In this document: piece by piece, positions 8,968-18,023 of the stretch
Layout: every line of letters begins with the position of its first letter
Position numbering within the stretch: the first letter of the stretch is position 1
Source: Lachnospiraceae bacterium
GTDB lineage: Bacteria; Bacillota; Clostridia; Lachnospirales; Lachnospiraceae
Length of the DNA stretch: 64,000 bases
NCBI GenBank assembly: GCA_017479935.1
Contig: JAFVBO010000118.1
Location: 1 to 64,000 of the forward strand
Reading direction: 5' to 3'
The notes under the pieces: generated by a model
Database searches by the model: none
What the model saw: the letters and a program-made list of their open reading frames with translations, nothing else
What the model was told of the DNA's origin: nothing
Translations under genes and position numbers: made by a program

Positions 8968-9011
8968 ACACAGAAAAAGCCCGTCTGGTGACAGACGGGC
9001 TTTTTCTGTGT
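8968..9011. terminator. Bidirectional terminator, copy 2 of the triplicated hairpin
   Basis: ACACAGAAAAAGCCCGTCTG (8968-8987) pairs without a mismatch to 8992-9011 across a GTGA tetraloop, giving a 20-bp stem with A and T tracts. It sits between two convergent remnants, the ATPase tail (plus) and a GH3 fragment (minus), and shares its core with the terminator at 6027-6058. Confidence 0.85.
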
Positions 9012-9026
9012 CTATAAGCTTTTTGT

Positions 9027-9812
9027 TTAGTCGGCATAGTGGAACTCAATGCTCTCCACGTGAGCAAGCGGTTCGACCGAATAGGTCTTCACGCGCTCGT
9101 CCTCGATCTTGCCATTCCAGTTCAGGCCGTAGGCGAAATCGTAGACGTTGCCGTCAGCATCCACGTAGCACTCCATGTCGCGCGGAACATCTTCCAACTG
9201 CGCTTCCACAGCGTCCATCGAGGCAGGCATCTGGAACGGCAGCAGGGCGGAGGGCTCTACATCACCGTTGACGATCTCGAGCAGAGCGTCTGCAAAGAAC
9301 CAGCTGGTGCTGCCATAGTAGAAGAGAATGGCATCTGCAAGCGGCTCTACTTCGGAGAAGACCATAACGGACGGACCGGAGGCCTTGCTCATCAGGACCA
9401 CGACTTTGGCATCGCCCTTGATGGTGTTGACATATTCAAGAAGTTCAAGCTGACTGTAGTTCTTGTCACGGCCAACGGTATCGGTCACAACCGTAAAGTA
9501 CTTTCCGGCAGCCTCCAGATCCAGAGCAGGCTTCCAGGAAGCAGCGGTCGAAGAAGAACTGCTGACAGATGCAGGGGTGAAGATGTACGGAATGTAAACC
9601 GTCTTTTTGGTTTCGTCGGCCTTCTTGATGACGTTATCGCTGTTTTTCAGCATGATCACAGTCTTTAACTGGCTTTCCTTCGCGGCCTTGTCCGTATCGC
9701 TGTTCCAGACGGCAGCCAGGGCATTTTCCAGTTCGATGTACGGATTGTCAAACAGGCCGCACTGGAACTGGGTGAGCAGGAAATGATAGGAGGCGTTCCG
9801 CAGGATCTTCAT
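9027..9812 (-). pseudogene. C-terminal fragment of a canonical-order GH3 glycosidase
   Basis: About 260 residues matching the second domain of the intact canonical GH3 at 28.3-31.5 kb. Shared stretches are IVMLKNS (here VIMLKNS), VYIP, NIVTDTV (here FTVVTDTV), VEPSALLPFQMPASMD and EDVPRDMECYVDADGN. The TIM-barrel domain with the nucleophile aspartate is missing entirely, and the reading frame starts where homology starts. The residues downstream of LNWNGKIEDERV end naturally with a stop, so this copy lacked the B-repeat and CBM-like modules of its relative. Non-functional remnant, opposite in strand to its neighbours. Confidence 0.85.
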
Positions 9813-9814
9813 GG

Positions 9815-10671
9815 CCTCTTATCAATACGCCTACATGCAGATCCTCTTGAAAGAAGAACGCTATGCAGAACTGCAGTCGTATTTTGAGGAGATTTCCAGT
9901 AAGTCGATGTGGTATAATCTGGATGGGGAAGAGGCTGCGGAAGAGTTTAAAGACCGGTATGAGATTATCAACGTGGGGTTAAACGGAACCGCCTGCTCGG
10001 CTGTACAGATGCAGATATTGTCACAGTTCATGGAACCCGGGGATGTCCTGTTTCATACGCCGGAGCTGTCCAGCAGCAGCCAGCTGATGCTTACGACGAG
10101 CATGACGGACAACGATGCCTCCCTTTGGTCCGGGATCGAGAACAATTATGATCTGTTTTCGTTTGTGGACCTGCGCACGGTATCTGGTGTGTTTGACAGC
10201 CTCACGCATTATCTGTCCTTAAAGAAGCACTGCACGGAATATACAAAATTTTTCTCCGATGATTATAACACCTCCTATATGGACCGGTTTGGCTGTATCC
10301 CATTTTATCGCTCGGAGACAGCCCCGGAGCTGACCGATGGAGTGGGGCTTAATCCTGCCTTTTTTAAAGACGGGTTGGAAACGTTATCCGGGTATTATCA
10401 GACGCTTCTGAGGAAAGGAGTCGCCATCTATGTCTCCTATGCCTGTACCAACATGGATGCCGTCCTGGAGGAACAGAGAGGTAATGTCGACGTGATCGAC
10501 AAACTGTTCCGGGAATGCATCGAAGAATGCGGGGCAGTGCCGGTTTCCACGCTTACGGACTATCTGTTTGTCCGGAAGGATTTTTATGACACCAATTACC
10601 ATCTGAGATCCGAACCGGCCTGGGAAAACACCCTCCGGTGGCTGGCGGATCTGAAAGCAGCGCTGCCGTAG
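9815..10671 (+). pseudogene. Chimeric remnant: GHKL kinase helix joined to SGNH protein C-terminus
   Basis: The open frame begins at 9811 but is a splice of two genes. Residues 5-30 (YAYMQILLKEERYAELQSYFEE) match the region just after the phospho-accepting histidine of the intact kinase at 22.9-24.2 kb. From about residue 33 (MWYNLDG) it matches the SGNH domain of the lipoprotein at 44.3-46.1 kb (WYNLIGS; VGLNGT versus MGLNGV; HTPELSS versus HTPEISS) and still more closely the truncated relative at 38.5-38.9 kb (CIPFYRS, VAIYVSYACTNMDAV, DFYDTNYHL). The nucleophile-serine block is cut off just upstream of the junction. Whether the 286-residue open frame is expressed is unknown; no ribosome site is visible. 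Confidence 0.8.
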
Positions 10672-10683
10672 ACATACGAACAT

Positions 10684-10710
10684 CCCGCCTGGTGACAGAC
10701 GGGGTTTTTT
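10684..10710 (+). terminator. Intrinsic terminator, copy 3 of the triplicated hairpin
   Basis: CCCGCCTG-GTGA-CAGACGGGG followed by TTTTTT. It is the same hairpin as at 6027-6058 and 8968-9011, with one mismatch in the stem. Confidence 0.75.
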
Positions 10711-10858
10711 CGTGCCTATCCGGGAAGAAAAACAGGTTCAGCTTCAGATAGGTCTTGCGAGGGGAGAATTCTTGGAGTAAACTTTCATAAGAGAAATGAC
10801 TTAACACACGATGGTATGGGATCTGGTTTATGTCCCTATGAGGAGAGAGGAAAAGGAT

Positions 10859-11377
10859 GTGAGAAACGAAGTCGGCATTTGGATCGCGATTTTCGTGGTA
10901 ATATGGATTAGTCTTTTGTATGGGGGACAGCTGGAACTGTCTTTACCGCATGATGGGAATGAGGCAGAGACTGATGATCCTGCCCAGGTTAATTCAGGCG
11001 TTGTCGACACGTCCCAAGATGATTTAGACGCTGCTGATCCGGCTCAGGCTTTTTTAGGCGAATGGATCTGCGGCGATACGCTGATCACCATCTCCAGGCA
11101 GGAAGAAGGACATTATCTTTGCGTCGTGGACCGGATGGAAAACGAGCAGACGACCACTCTCTGGGAATATGAATGCGACTTCGACGGATATACCTTGACC
11201 GGAGCGTCCACCGGGATCAAAACGCGGATCACCCGCGATGAAAACGGGGAAGAGACCCAGCGGGAGGTTTTGTATGACGACGGCTATGGGATCTTTCAGA
11301 TTGAAGAGAGCGGGGAGATGATCTGGTCGGATTTTAAGGAGATGGCGGGGTTTGAGCAGAGGTTTGTGAAAGGGTAG
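10859..11377 (+). CDS. Membrane-anchored hypothetical protein
   Basis: I do not recognise a family. The 172-residue protein has one N-terminal membrane helix (IWIAIFVVIWISLLYGG), an acidic, low-complexity linker (about residues 30-60) and a C-terminal globular part. The latter (FLGEWICGDTLITI, CVVDRMENEQTTTLWEYECDFDGYTLTGAS) reads like a small beta-barrel, as in lipocalin-like or DUF-type extracellular domains; this is inference. I start it at GTG 10859 because AGGAGAGAGG lies nine bases upstream; ATG 10838 has no such site. It stands alone between the graveyard and ptsI. Confidence 0.6.
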   Translation: MRNEVGIWIAIFVVIWISLLYGGQLELSLPHDGNEAETDDPAQVNSGVVDTSQDDLDAADPAQAFLGEWICGDTLITISRQEEGHYLCVVDRMENEQTTTLWEYECDFDGYTLTGASTGIKTRITRDENGEETQREVLYDDGYGIFQIEESGEMIWSDFKEMAGFEQRFVKG

Positions 11378-11462
11378 GGCAAGAAGGGATTGTAAGAAAG
11401 GATTGCAAGAAGGGACGGTCTTTTTTGCAGTCCCCGTATGCATAAAAGTGAGGAGGAGAGGT

Positions 11463-13085
11463 ATGCAAAAAGGCTATGGAACGGGCGCTTCCCCCGGAGA
11501 GGCCGTGGGAAAGCTGCACTGGTATAAACGGGAGGAGAAGGAGATCCCGCGCTATAAGCCGGCGGCCCCGAAGGCGGAATGGGAGCGTTTTTTAAGCGCG
11601 CAGCAGGAGGTGATCGCCCAGCTGGGAGAGCTGGCTGACAGGGCGCGGAAAGAAGCGGGCGAGGAAGCGGCGCTGCTCTTTAAAACGCACCAGTTTATGG
11701 CGGAGGATACAGACCTGGAGGATGCCGTAAGAACGGCGATCCTGGAAACACCGGTAAATGCGGAGACAGCGGTGCAGGAGGCGGCGGATGAGTTCGCGGA
11801 GATGTTTGCCCAGATGGAAGACCCGTATTTTCAGGCGAGAGCAGCGGACGTGAAGGATGTCGCGGGAAGGCTTCTGGCTGTTTTAGGCGGACGAAAGAAA
11901 GGCCAGGTTGACCTTTCGGAGCCGGTTGTTCTGGCGGCGGAGGATCTGTCCCCGAGCGAGACCATGCAGTTAGACAGAGGTAAGCTTCTTGGATTTGTGA
12001 CAACAGGAGGCTCTGCTTCCGGGCACACCGCTATTTTAGCCAGGACCATGGAGATCCCGGCCATCATCGGGATCGGGGACTTTTTAAAACCAGAGATGGA
12101 AGGTCACCTGGTGCTCATTCGTGGAGAGAATGGCGAGGTGGTGGTAGATCCGGATCCGGAGATGGTGCGGGCGGTAGAGGAGAAAGCGGAAGCACAGCGC
12201 CGTTACAAGGAGGAGCTGGAAAGCTTAAAGGGGCTTCCCAGTGTGACGCAGGATGGGCGGTCCATCAAAATATATTGCAACATCGCTTCGCCTAGGGATG
12301 TTCCGGCCGTGCTTCGTAACGATGCAGAAGGCATTGGGCTGTTTCGCAGCGAGTTTTTGTATCTGGGCAGGGACGATCTGCCGGATGAGGAGACGCAGTT
12401 TGAGGCGTACAAAACGGTGCTGACCGACATGGGAGAAAAAAACGTGATCATCCGGACGATGGACATCGGCGCGGATAAGAAGGTGGAGTATCTGGGGCTT
12501 CCGAAGGAGGAGAATCCGGCGCTGGGCGTTCGGGCGTTACGGATCTGCCTGAACAGGCCGGAGCTCTTTCGCACGCAGTTGCGGGCCCTCTACCGGGCGT
12601 CCGCGTTTGGACATTTGAAGATCATGTTTCCCATGGTCACCAGCGTCTGGGAGGTGTTGGAGGCCAAAAAGCTTTGCGATGAGGTGAAGCAGGAGCTGAA
12701 AGAAGCAGGGATTCCGTTTGACGGGAACGTGCAGGTTGGCGTGATGATCGAGACCCCGGCGGCGGTTTTGATCAGCGATCTTCTGGCTAAAGAGGTGGAT
12801 TTCTTCTCCTGCGGCACCAACGACCTGACCCAGTATACGCTGGCCTGCGACCGGCAAAATAAGGACCTGGGGCGCTTTTTTGATCCACATCATCCGGCGG
12901 TTTTGCGGGCGCTGAAGCTGGTATGCGAAAACGCTCATCGCTATGGAAGAGAAGTGGGCGTTTGCGGCGAGCTTGCCGCAGACATGACCATGACGGAAGA
13001 ATTCTTAAACATGGGAATGGATGAACTGTCTGTCGCTCCTGGGGCGGTGCTGCCGCTTAGAAATAAGGTGCGGGAGATAAGCTGA
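11463..13085 (+). CDS. ptsI: Phosphoenolpyruvate-protein phosphotransferase (PTS enzyme I)
   Basis: Cytoplasmic enzyme I takes phosphate from phosphoenolpyruvate and passes it to HPr, the first step of PTS sugar uptake. Seen: the N-terminal HPr-binding helical region; the swivelling domain with the phosphohistidine motif GGSASGHTAILAR (His188; the common form is GG.TSHTAIMAR, so there is one extra residue and Gly before the His); and the PEP-binding barrel with GLFRSEFLY, SCGTNDLTQYTLACDRQN and catalytic cysteine in GVCGELAAD. The length of 540 is slightly short of the usual 570. ATG 11463 has GAGGAGAGG just upstream. It starts a same-strand run ending in HPr at 17.7 kb. Confidence 0.95.
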   Translation: MQKGYGTGASPGEAVGKLHWYKREEKEIPRYKPAAPKAEWERFLSAQQEVIAQLGELADRARKEAGEEAALLFKTHQFMAEDTDLEDAVRTAILETPVNAETAVQEAADEFAEMFAQMEDPYFQARAADVKDVAGRLLAVLGGRKKGQVDLSEPVVLAAEDLSPSETMQLDRGKLLGFVTTGGSASGHTAILARTMEIPAIIGIGDFLKPEMEGHLVLIRGENGEVVVDPDPEMVRAVEEKAEAQRRYKEELESLKGLPSVTQDGRSIKIYCNIASPRDVPAVLRNDAEGIGLFRSEFLYLGRDDLPDEETQFEAYKTVLTDMGEKNVIIRTMDIGADKKVEYLGLPKEENPALGVRALRICLNRPELFRTQLRALYRASAFGHLKIMFPMVTSVWEVLEAKKLCDEVKQELKEAGIPFDGNVQVGVMIETPAAVLISDLLAKEVDFFSCGTNDLTQYTLACDRQNKDLGRFFDPHHPAVLRALKLVCENAHRYGREVGVCGELAADMTMTEEFLNMGMDELSVAPGAVLPLRNKVREIS

Positions 13086-13103
13086 AGAATGGGAAGGAAT
13101 AAA

Positions 13104-16100
13104 ATGAGAAGAACTGCAGAAAAGATTGTTGCTTTCATCCTTGTCCTCATGATGGTTGTCACATCGGTTCTGACGGAGTTACCGGTGAAAAGCTTCTTTC
13201 CGATCGTGCAGGTGCGGGCAGAGGAGGAGACGCCGGACAAGGTGACCATTGAGACGGAGTATTATACCATTTCCGTTCCGGCGTGGTTTGCGGAAAAGTA
13301 TACCTGGGATATCAATACATTCGAGTGGACGCATACCCTGCAGTTTTACGACCGCGCCGCGCGGGAAGCAGGGGGCGGGTATGAAACCTGGCGCTTCAGC
13401 CTGCAAATGTGCGCTTACGTAACGGATGTATACATGCATCCCGGGGAATACGTCCTGGGGGATATCTGGATCGGTTCGTCCTGCTGGGCCATGCTGACGC
13501 TGCTATGTTATGAGAAGGGCACGCCGGAATATGAAGCTTTGTGGGATGATATGGCATGGGTCATCAATCGGATCAAGTGGAAAGACAATCGGGAGTTTAC
13601 CTGGCGCACGATTTTTTCCTGGACAGATGTATACCGGCAGTTTGCCATCGGAGCCAAATTCTGCCAGACGGACGCATATCCAGATCGGCCGTTCTTTTAT
13701 CGCGATGAAGACTTCCGGATTTCCGTCTATGACACGGACGGGGATAAATGGCCGGAATTTCTGGTCACGAACGCGTCTACCGATCCGGATCTTTCCTGCA
13801 TCTATGTCTATCGGTGGAGGGAGGAAAGCATGAACCTGGTGGGACAGATCAAGGAGGCGCCGGAGGAAGCGGAGTTCTGGACCCGGGGAGAGATCATGAA
13901 AAAGGGCTGGAACGCGTTTGTGAAGGCGATGGGATACGGCCTTTATACCTGCGATCCCTGTCTGGAATTTTCGATGGATATCCTGGTTCCGGTGCCGGAC
14001 TATGCGTCTATGACGCCGTTTGAGAAACAGGTAATCTTAAAGGCGCAGGAAATTTATGATTCGGCGATGCAGGGCTATTCCACGGTGGAAAGCTATGTGT
14101 ATTCGAAGGTACGGGATCGGCGGGAGAGTTATAAACGTACACTGGGACAGTCCAATAACTACCGGGTGTACAATAAGTACAGCTGGGACTTTTGTAAGCT
14201 GGGCATGACAGCCATACTAGGGGCGTTGACGGGGGATGCGGCCACGGTTTATTCCGTGTTTGCGGAGGTCATGCTGGACGCTTCCATTGAAAACTCTTCC
14301 TTAAATGGGTATGCGGATCGGGTTGTAGACGGAATGGTGAAGGACCTGAATATCGACGTTCCGGATATGAATACGGAGGAATTCATCTACAGTCTGGCCA
14401 AGAAAGGCGCCGAGGATATCTCGGTTGGCGAGCTGATAGAGGCCATGCAGGTGGCGGAAAAGAAGGGCGGAAAGTTCTTTACGTTGGAGGATGCCACCCG
14501 TTTTATCGTGATCTGGCAAAAGAATCGACAAGGGTTTGCCGCGCTGGAGATGGGCTATTGGTACTACATGGATCAGCTGAAAAAACCCTCCTGGCAGGTG
14601 GCATTGGAACTTATCGGCAGCGTCGCGCTTTCCACGGTCGTCGGAAAGGTGACGAAGGCGGAACTTTTGCAGGATTATCTGAATGGGAAAATCCTGGATT
14701 TCCTGGGAGAAAAGCTGGACGGGGCAGTGGGAAACTACGCTAATCCGTTCCTGAATGAGTATCGGGATAAAATGAAAAAAATCTGGGAAGAGACGTGGGA
14801 AATCTTTACTCCGCCCGTCACGTTCGATATTGTCCGCAAGGACGCGTTGATGAACATAACAAAGAATTCTAATAAGGAAACGCCGCAGATTCCGGAAGGC
14901 TTTACCTTCTGCCGTGATTTTCAGATTCCATCGGAGTGTCCTTTCGAGGTCGCTGCCGATTACCTTGCGATTGTCGAGGAGAGGATCAATCTGTACGGAA
15001 CGGAACACATGGGCCGGTATAACGGAGTTCTGTACGCTTTTAAAGCAGGTTTGTCAGGTGGATGGCTGACGGACCTCAACCAGGACGGCATTCCGGAAAT
15101 GATTCTGATTCTGCGGGGCAGTGACGGATGGTATCAGGAGCCGACGGAAGCGCAGTATGAGGTCTGGACATGGGAAGATGGAACAGCCTATCAGATGTTT
15201 TTCGGTGAACTGGAACGCATTAATCAGGGGGGAATGAATGAGAGCTGCGAGTTCTTAAACATCTGGATCGGGAAGAGTGGAACCTATCTGGAGATGGGGT
15301 ATGCGCCCAGTATGTATCAGGATATCGTGCCGGAAACCATGTCCACGGAGAGATGGTTCATGACGTACGATGAGAACGGGTACTTTAAGCGGATGCAGAC
15401 AAACCCGTCGGACGAGGATCTGGTACGTCGGATCCCGGTGGCGGCCGGAAATCTGATTCATCTGGCAAACCAGAACGCCTTTCTGGATTATTTGTCTCAA
15501 ACAGCGGGAAAGCTGGCAGAGGAAAAGGCTACGCTGGCCCTTTCGCAGGTAACCTATGTGGGAAATCCGGAAAATTGCGTCATGAGCGAAAAGATGGCAA
15601 GGGCTTATGCGGAGAACCTGCGGTTGGAAACAACCAATCCGGTTGATTCATTCGGAGCGCATTTCCTGCAGGCTACCCTGGTGGATGTCGGCGATGATGG
15701 CGTACCGCTCCTTGTGAAGGCGGCGCCTTACCCGAATCCATCCTTCTGGCCGGAGGGGGATGGACACTTTATTGCAGATGCGATGCTCTGTTACTTTGAC
15801 GGACAGAAGGTTCGTGAATACCCTTTTTTAAACGATGTGGCGACGGTTTACGGGTGGAGTGATTATCCGCCGCAGATTTATGTCAGCGTGATCACCTCGA
15901 AACAGAGGGGAGGAGGAGTACCGATCCTAAAGGTGACAATCTATGGCTACGCAAATTGGACGAAGGAGAGCGCCGGGGAAACCATTTATTATTTCGTGAA
16001 CAAAGGAAAACTGGAGGTGTTCCATCGGTTAACAACCGTGTATACCTATCCGGACTATCAGTATATGTGGGACGGAGAGAGCACGGCGGATCCGGATGGG

Positions 16101-16238
16101 TGTTTACGAAAGGCGGCGCTGGACCACGAGGAGGAGACGTTCCTCTATTTCATGAACCTGGCGGATCAGAATGCAGAGCCGGGAACGACTGCGTTAACGA
16201 TGGCAAATATGCTGGAGGCGTACGCGGCTAACCGGTGA
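13104..16238 (+). CDS. Large secreted protein of unknown function with calcium-loop-like motifs
   Basis: A 1044-residue exported protein. Residues 1-36 form a signal peptide (KIVAFILVLMMVVTSVL, cleavage near VRAEE). I do not recognise a full-length family. Two DxDxDG-like loops are visible, DTDGDKWPEF near residue 210 and DLNQDGIPEM near residue 657, each followed by a beta strand as in FG-GAP/EF-hand-like calcium sites. The middle (about 330-560) is helical and charged. ATG 13104 is preferred over 13089 since GGAAGGA sits six bases upstream. It follows ptsI by 18 bp and precedes another secreted protein and HPr on the same strand, an odd place for extracellular proteins. No catalytic motif could be identified. 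Confidence 0.7.
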   Translation: MRRTAEKIVAFILVLMMVVTSVLTELPVKSFFPIVQVRAEEETPDKVTIETEYYTISVPAWFAEKYTWDINTFEWTHTLQFYDRAAREAGGGYETWRFSLQMCAYVTDVYMHPGEYVLGDIWIGSSCWAMLTLLCYEKGTPEYEALWDDMAWVINRIKWKDNREFTWRTIFSWTDVYRQFAIGAKFCQTDAYPDRPFFYRDEDFRISVYDTDGDKWPEFLVTNASTDPDLSCIYVYRWREESMNLVGQIKEAPEEAEFWTRGEIMKKGWNAFVKAMGYGLYTCDPCLEFSMDILVPVPDYASMTPFEKQVILKAQEIYDSAMQGYSTVESYVYSKVRDRRESYKRTLGQSNNYRVYNKYSWDFCKLGMTAILGALTGDAATVYSVFAEVMLDASIENSSLNGYADRVVDGMVKDLNIDVPDMNTEEFIYSLAKKGAEDISVGELIEAMQVAEKKGGKFFTLEDATRFIVIWQKNRQGFAALEMGYWYYMDQLKKPSWQVALELIGSVALSTVVGKVTKAELLQDYLNGKILDFLGEKLDGAVGNYANPFLNEYRDKMKKIWEETWEIFTPPVTFDIVRKDALMNITKNSNKETPQIPEGFTFCRDFQIPSECPFEVAADYLAIVEERINLYGTEHMGRYNGVLYAFKAGLSGGWLTDLNQDGIPEMILILRGSDGWYQEPTEAQYEVWTWEDGTAYQMFFGELERINQGGMNESCEFLNIWIGKSGTYLEMGYAPSMYQDIVPETMSTERWFMTYDENGYFKRMQTNPSDEDLVRRIPVAAGNLIHLANQNAFLDYLSQTAGKLAEEKATLALSQVTYVGNPENCVMSEKMARAYAENLRLETTNPVDSFGAHFLQATLVDVGDDGVPLLVKAAPYPNPSFWPEGDGHFIADAMLCYFDGQKVREYPFLNDVATVYGWSDYPPQIYVSVITSKQRGGGVPILKVTIYGYANWTKESAGETIYYFVNKGKLEVFHRLTTVYTYPDYQYMWDGESTADPDGCLRKAALDHEEETFLYFMNLADQNAEPGTTALTMANMLEAYAANR

Positions 16239-16275
16239 GCAAAAGAAAGAGAAATGGAAAGAGAGGATAGACAAA

Positions 16276-17685
16276 ATGAGCAGCAGAAAATGGAAGCCGT
16301 GGAAGAGAATGTACTTATGCGTTTTGGCAGTTCTTATGGTGATGATGACGTTTTCTCCCAGGGTGATGGCAGAAGACATTATCGAACAACCGCCTGCGCA
16401 GTATACCCGGACCGCAATCCTTAGCACGGCGACAAAAACAGAGATGGCCAGAGGGTTTGCGCCGACCGGATGGAAGGTAAATGGTACCATTCATTCTTTC
16501 GGAATGGGGATTGCCACGCCGGTGCAGGTGGATATTTCGGCCGCGAGCCCGGATAATAAAGCAATGTTCCAGTATTATTCCAGACGGAGCTTTGCGGATC
16601 ACCTCTCCACTTACAATGATCAGGTTTTCAAAGCGAACGAGGGAGACTATGACTCGGATTACATGGCGCTTTGTTACAATTATCGCACAGCGTCCGATTA
16701 CTGCGACATGCTGGTGAATGAGTTTTTGCAGGAGGGAATTGCGACCAAGCTGTTTTTGGAGATCGGGCCGACAGAAGAACAACAGAAATTCCTGAAAGAG
16801 AGAGAGAAGCAGCTGAAGGATGAGTTCCGTGAAGTAGGCAAACTGACCGGGCGTGACATGAAACTGGACGCGGCGGAGTGCACCTATGCGACGAAGTTTT
16901 ATTCGCTGACGTTAAAGGATGCTTTCACGAAGGCCGGAACGAAAAAGGCAGATCAGGTCGAGTACGTTTTGGTAGCTTCCACGATGGTGGAGGGGACCAA
17001 GTGGTCCACGGAATATGTCTACGGCGGAGGCGGAAGAAAGGTGACCGGTCCGTTCGGCATTGAGATGGTGGACGGATTCCGCACTACAACCGTCAATATC
17101 GACTGGTACCCGATGGCCAGTTATCTGGCGCTGATCCCGCGGGAGCGCTTCGAAGAGCTGTATCCGATGTTCGAGGAGTTTGTCAATAATACGCGGGTGA
17201 GCGATGAATTCTTTCTGATGAGAAGTGAAATGTCCAGTCAGATTCAGAATACCGTCCAGCTCATTCGAAGTGGAATTAACGTGGAACTGGATTTTGAGAA
17301 GTTTTACAAGGATGCCTGCAAAAAGTACCTGAATCATGCCTTGTATGTCACGGAATCCGAAATGCTGTATCCGTTCTTTGCGGACTACTCGTATTTCCTG
17401 ACAACGACGGATGAAGTGTTTCGGGTCTACGATGGCTACGGAAATGCCTTTGAGGACGGAAAGGGAAATCTTCTTTTTACGCGTGAGGCGCAATCACCTG
17501 CTGGCATGACAGCTTGCAGGAAGCTGACAAGTCCTTCACAAGAGACACCTACAGGACCTTCGTCCGGAAACACGTTGCCGTCCGCAGAAGCAGAGACGAC
17601 AGCTGCGGGTGTAGAAGTAACGCCAGCTGAGACAGAAGAGGAGACGAAGGCGACGGGTTGGAATTTTAAGTTTCCGTTCAAATAA
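16276..17685 (+). CDS. Secreted protein of unknown function
   Basis: A 469-residue protein with signal peptide residues 1-32 (YLCVLAVLMVMMTFSPRVMA) and a GAGAGGAT ribosome site. Family not recognised. The body (about 40-390) is mixed alpha/beta with a charged helical stretch at about 165-190 (EEQQKFLKEREKQLKDEF). The last 60 residues are a Pro/Thr/Ser/Glu-rich tail ending WNFKFPFK, like a wall-spanning or linker region, but no LPXTG or membrane anchor follows. It lies 37 bp after the large secreted protein and 22 bp before HPr, so these two probably work together and are transcribed with the PTS genes. Confidence 0.65.
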   Translation: MSSRKWKPWKRMYLCVLAVLMVMMTFSPRVMAEDIIEQPPAQYTRTAILSTATKTEMARGFAPTGWKVNGTIHSFGMGIATPVQVDISAASPDNKAMFQYYSRRSFADHLSTYNDQVFKANEGDYDSDYMALCYNYRTASDYCDMLVNEFLQEGIATKLFLEIGPTEEQQKFLKEREKQLKDEFREVGKLTGRDMKLDAAECTYATKFYSLTLKDAFTKAGTKKADQVEYVLVASTMVEGTKWSTEYVYGGGGRKVTGPFGIEMVDGFRTTTVNIDWYPMASYLALIPRERFEELYPMFEEFVNNTRVSDEFFLMRSEMSSQIQNTVQLIRSGINVELDFEKFYKDACKKYLNHALYVTESEMLYPFFADYSYFLTTTDEVFRVYDGYGNAFEDGKGNLLFTREAQSPAGMTACRKLTSPSQETPTGPSSGNTLPSAEAETTAAGVEVTPAETEEETKATGWNFKFPFK

Positions 17686-17707
17686 GGGGATAAGGAGGAA
17701 AAACCAT

Positions 17708-17965
17708 ATGAAATCATTTACGTACACCATCACGGATCCGATTGGCATTCATGCCCGGCCGGCGGGATTACTCGCAAAGGAGGCAAAGAAGTATGCTTCA
17801 ACCGTGACGATTGATTATGAAGCGAAAGAGGTCAAGGTGACGCAGATGCTGAAGCTGATGGGAATGGGGATCAAACAGGGAAGCAAGATCAACGTAATAG
17901 TAGACGGGCCCGATGAAGAAGCGTGCGCCGCTGCCATGGAGACGTTTTTTAAAGCAAATCTGTAG
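17708..17965 (+). CDS. ptsH: Phosphocarrier protein HPr
   Basis: An 85-residue PTS phosphocarrier that relays phosphate from enzyme I to sugar-specific IIA domains. Seen: the active-site motif GIHARPAGLLAKEA with His15. At the regulatory position, where Bacillota HPr normally has Ser46, the sequence reads VKVTQMLKLMGMGIKQG, putting Gln at residue 46. The protein should therefore transfer phosphate normally but cannot be phosphorylated there by HPr kinase. AAGGAGG precedes the start. It ends the run begun by ptsI and is followed by a terminator. Confidence 0.93.
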   Translation: MKSFTYTITDPIGIHARPAGLLAKEAKKYASTVTIDYEAKEVKVTQMLKLMGMGIKQGSKINVIVDGPDEEACAAAMETFFKANL

Positions 17966-17973
17966 TTTAAAAA

Positions 17974-18004
17974 AGGGGCTGTCGCAAGGTGCGGCAGCCC
18001 CTTT
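17974..18004. terminator. Terminator between convergent ptsH and PTS IICBA genes
   Basis: AGGGGCTGTCGCA pairs with TGCGGCAGCCCCT (one G-U pair), flanked by a run of A before and CTTTCT after. It can serve both converging transcripts. Confidence 0.8.
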
Positions 18005-18023
18005 CTATGCGTTGTGATTGGCA

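Noticed and set aside
6131-10671. Working esterase, GH3 and SGNH genes
   Set aside because: Each lacks the half of the protein with the catalytic nucleophile or the N-terminal export signal, and one has a frameshift.
11380-11415. Three imperfect 13-base tandem repeats (AAGAAGGGATTG type) before ptsI
   Set aside because: Too short and degenerate to call a repeat element; probably purine-rich chance sequence near the ribosome site.
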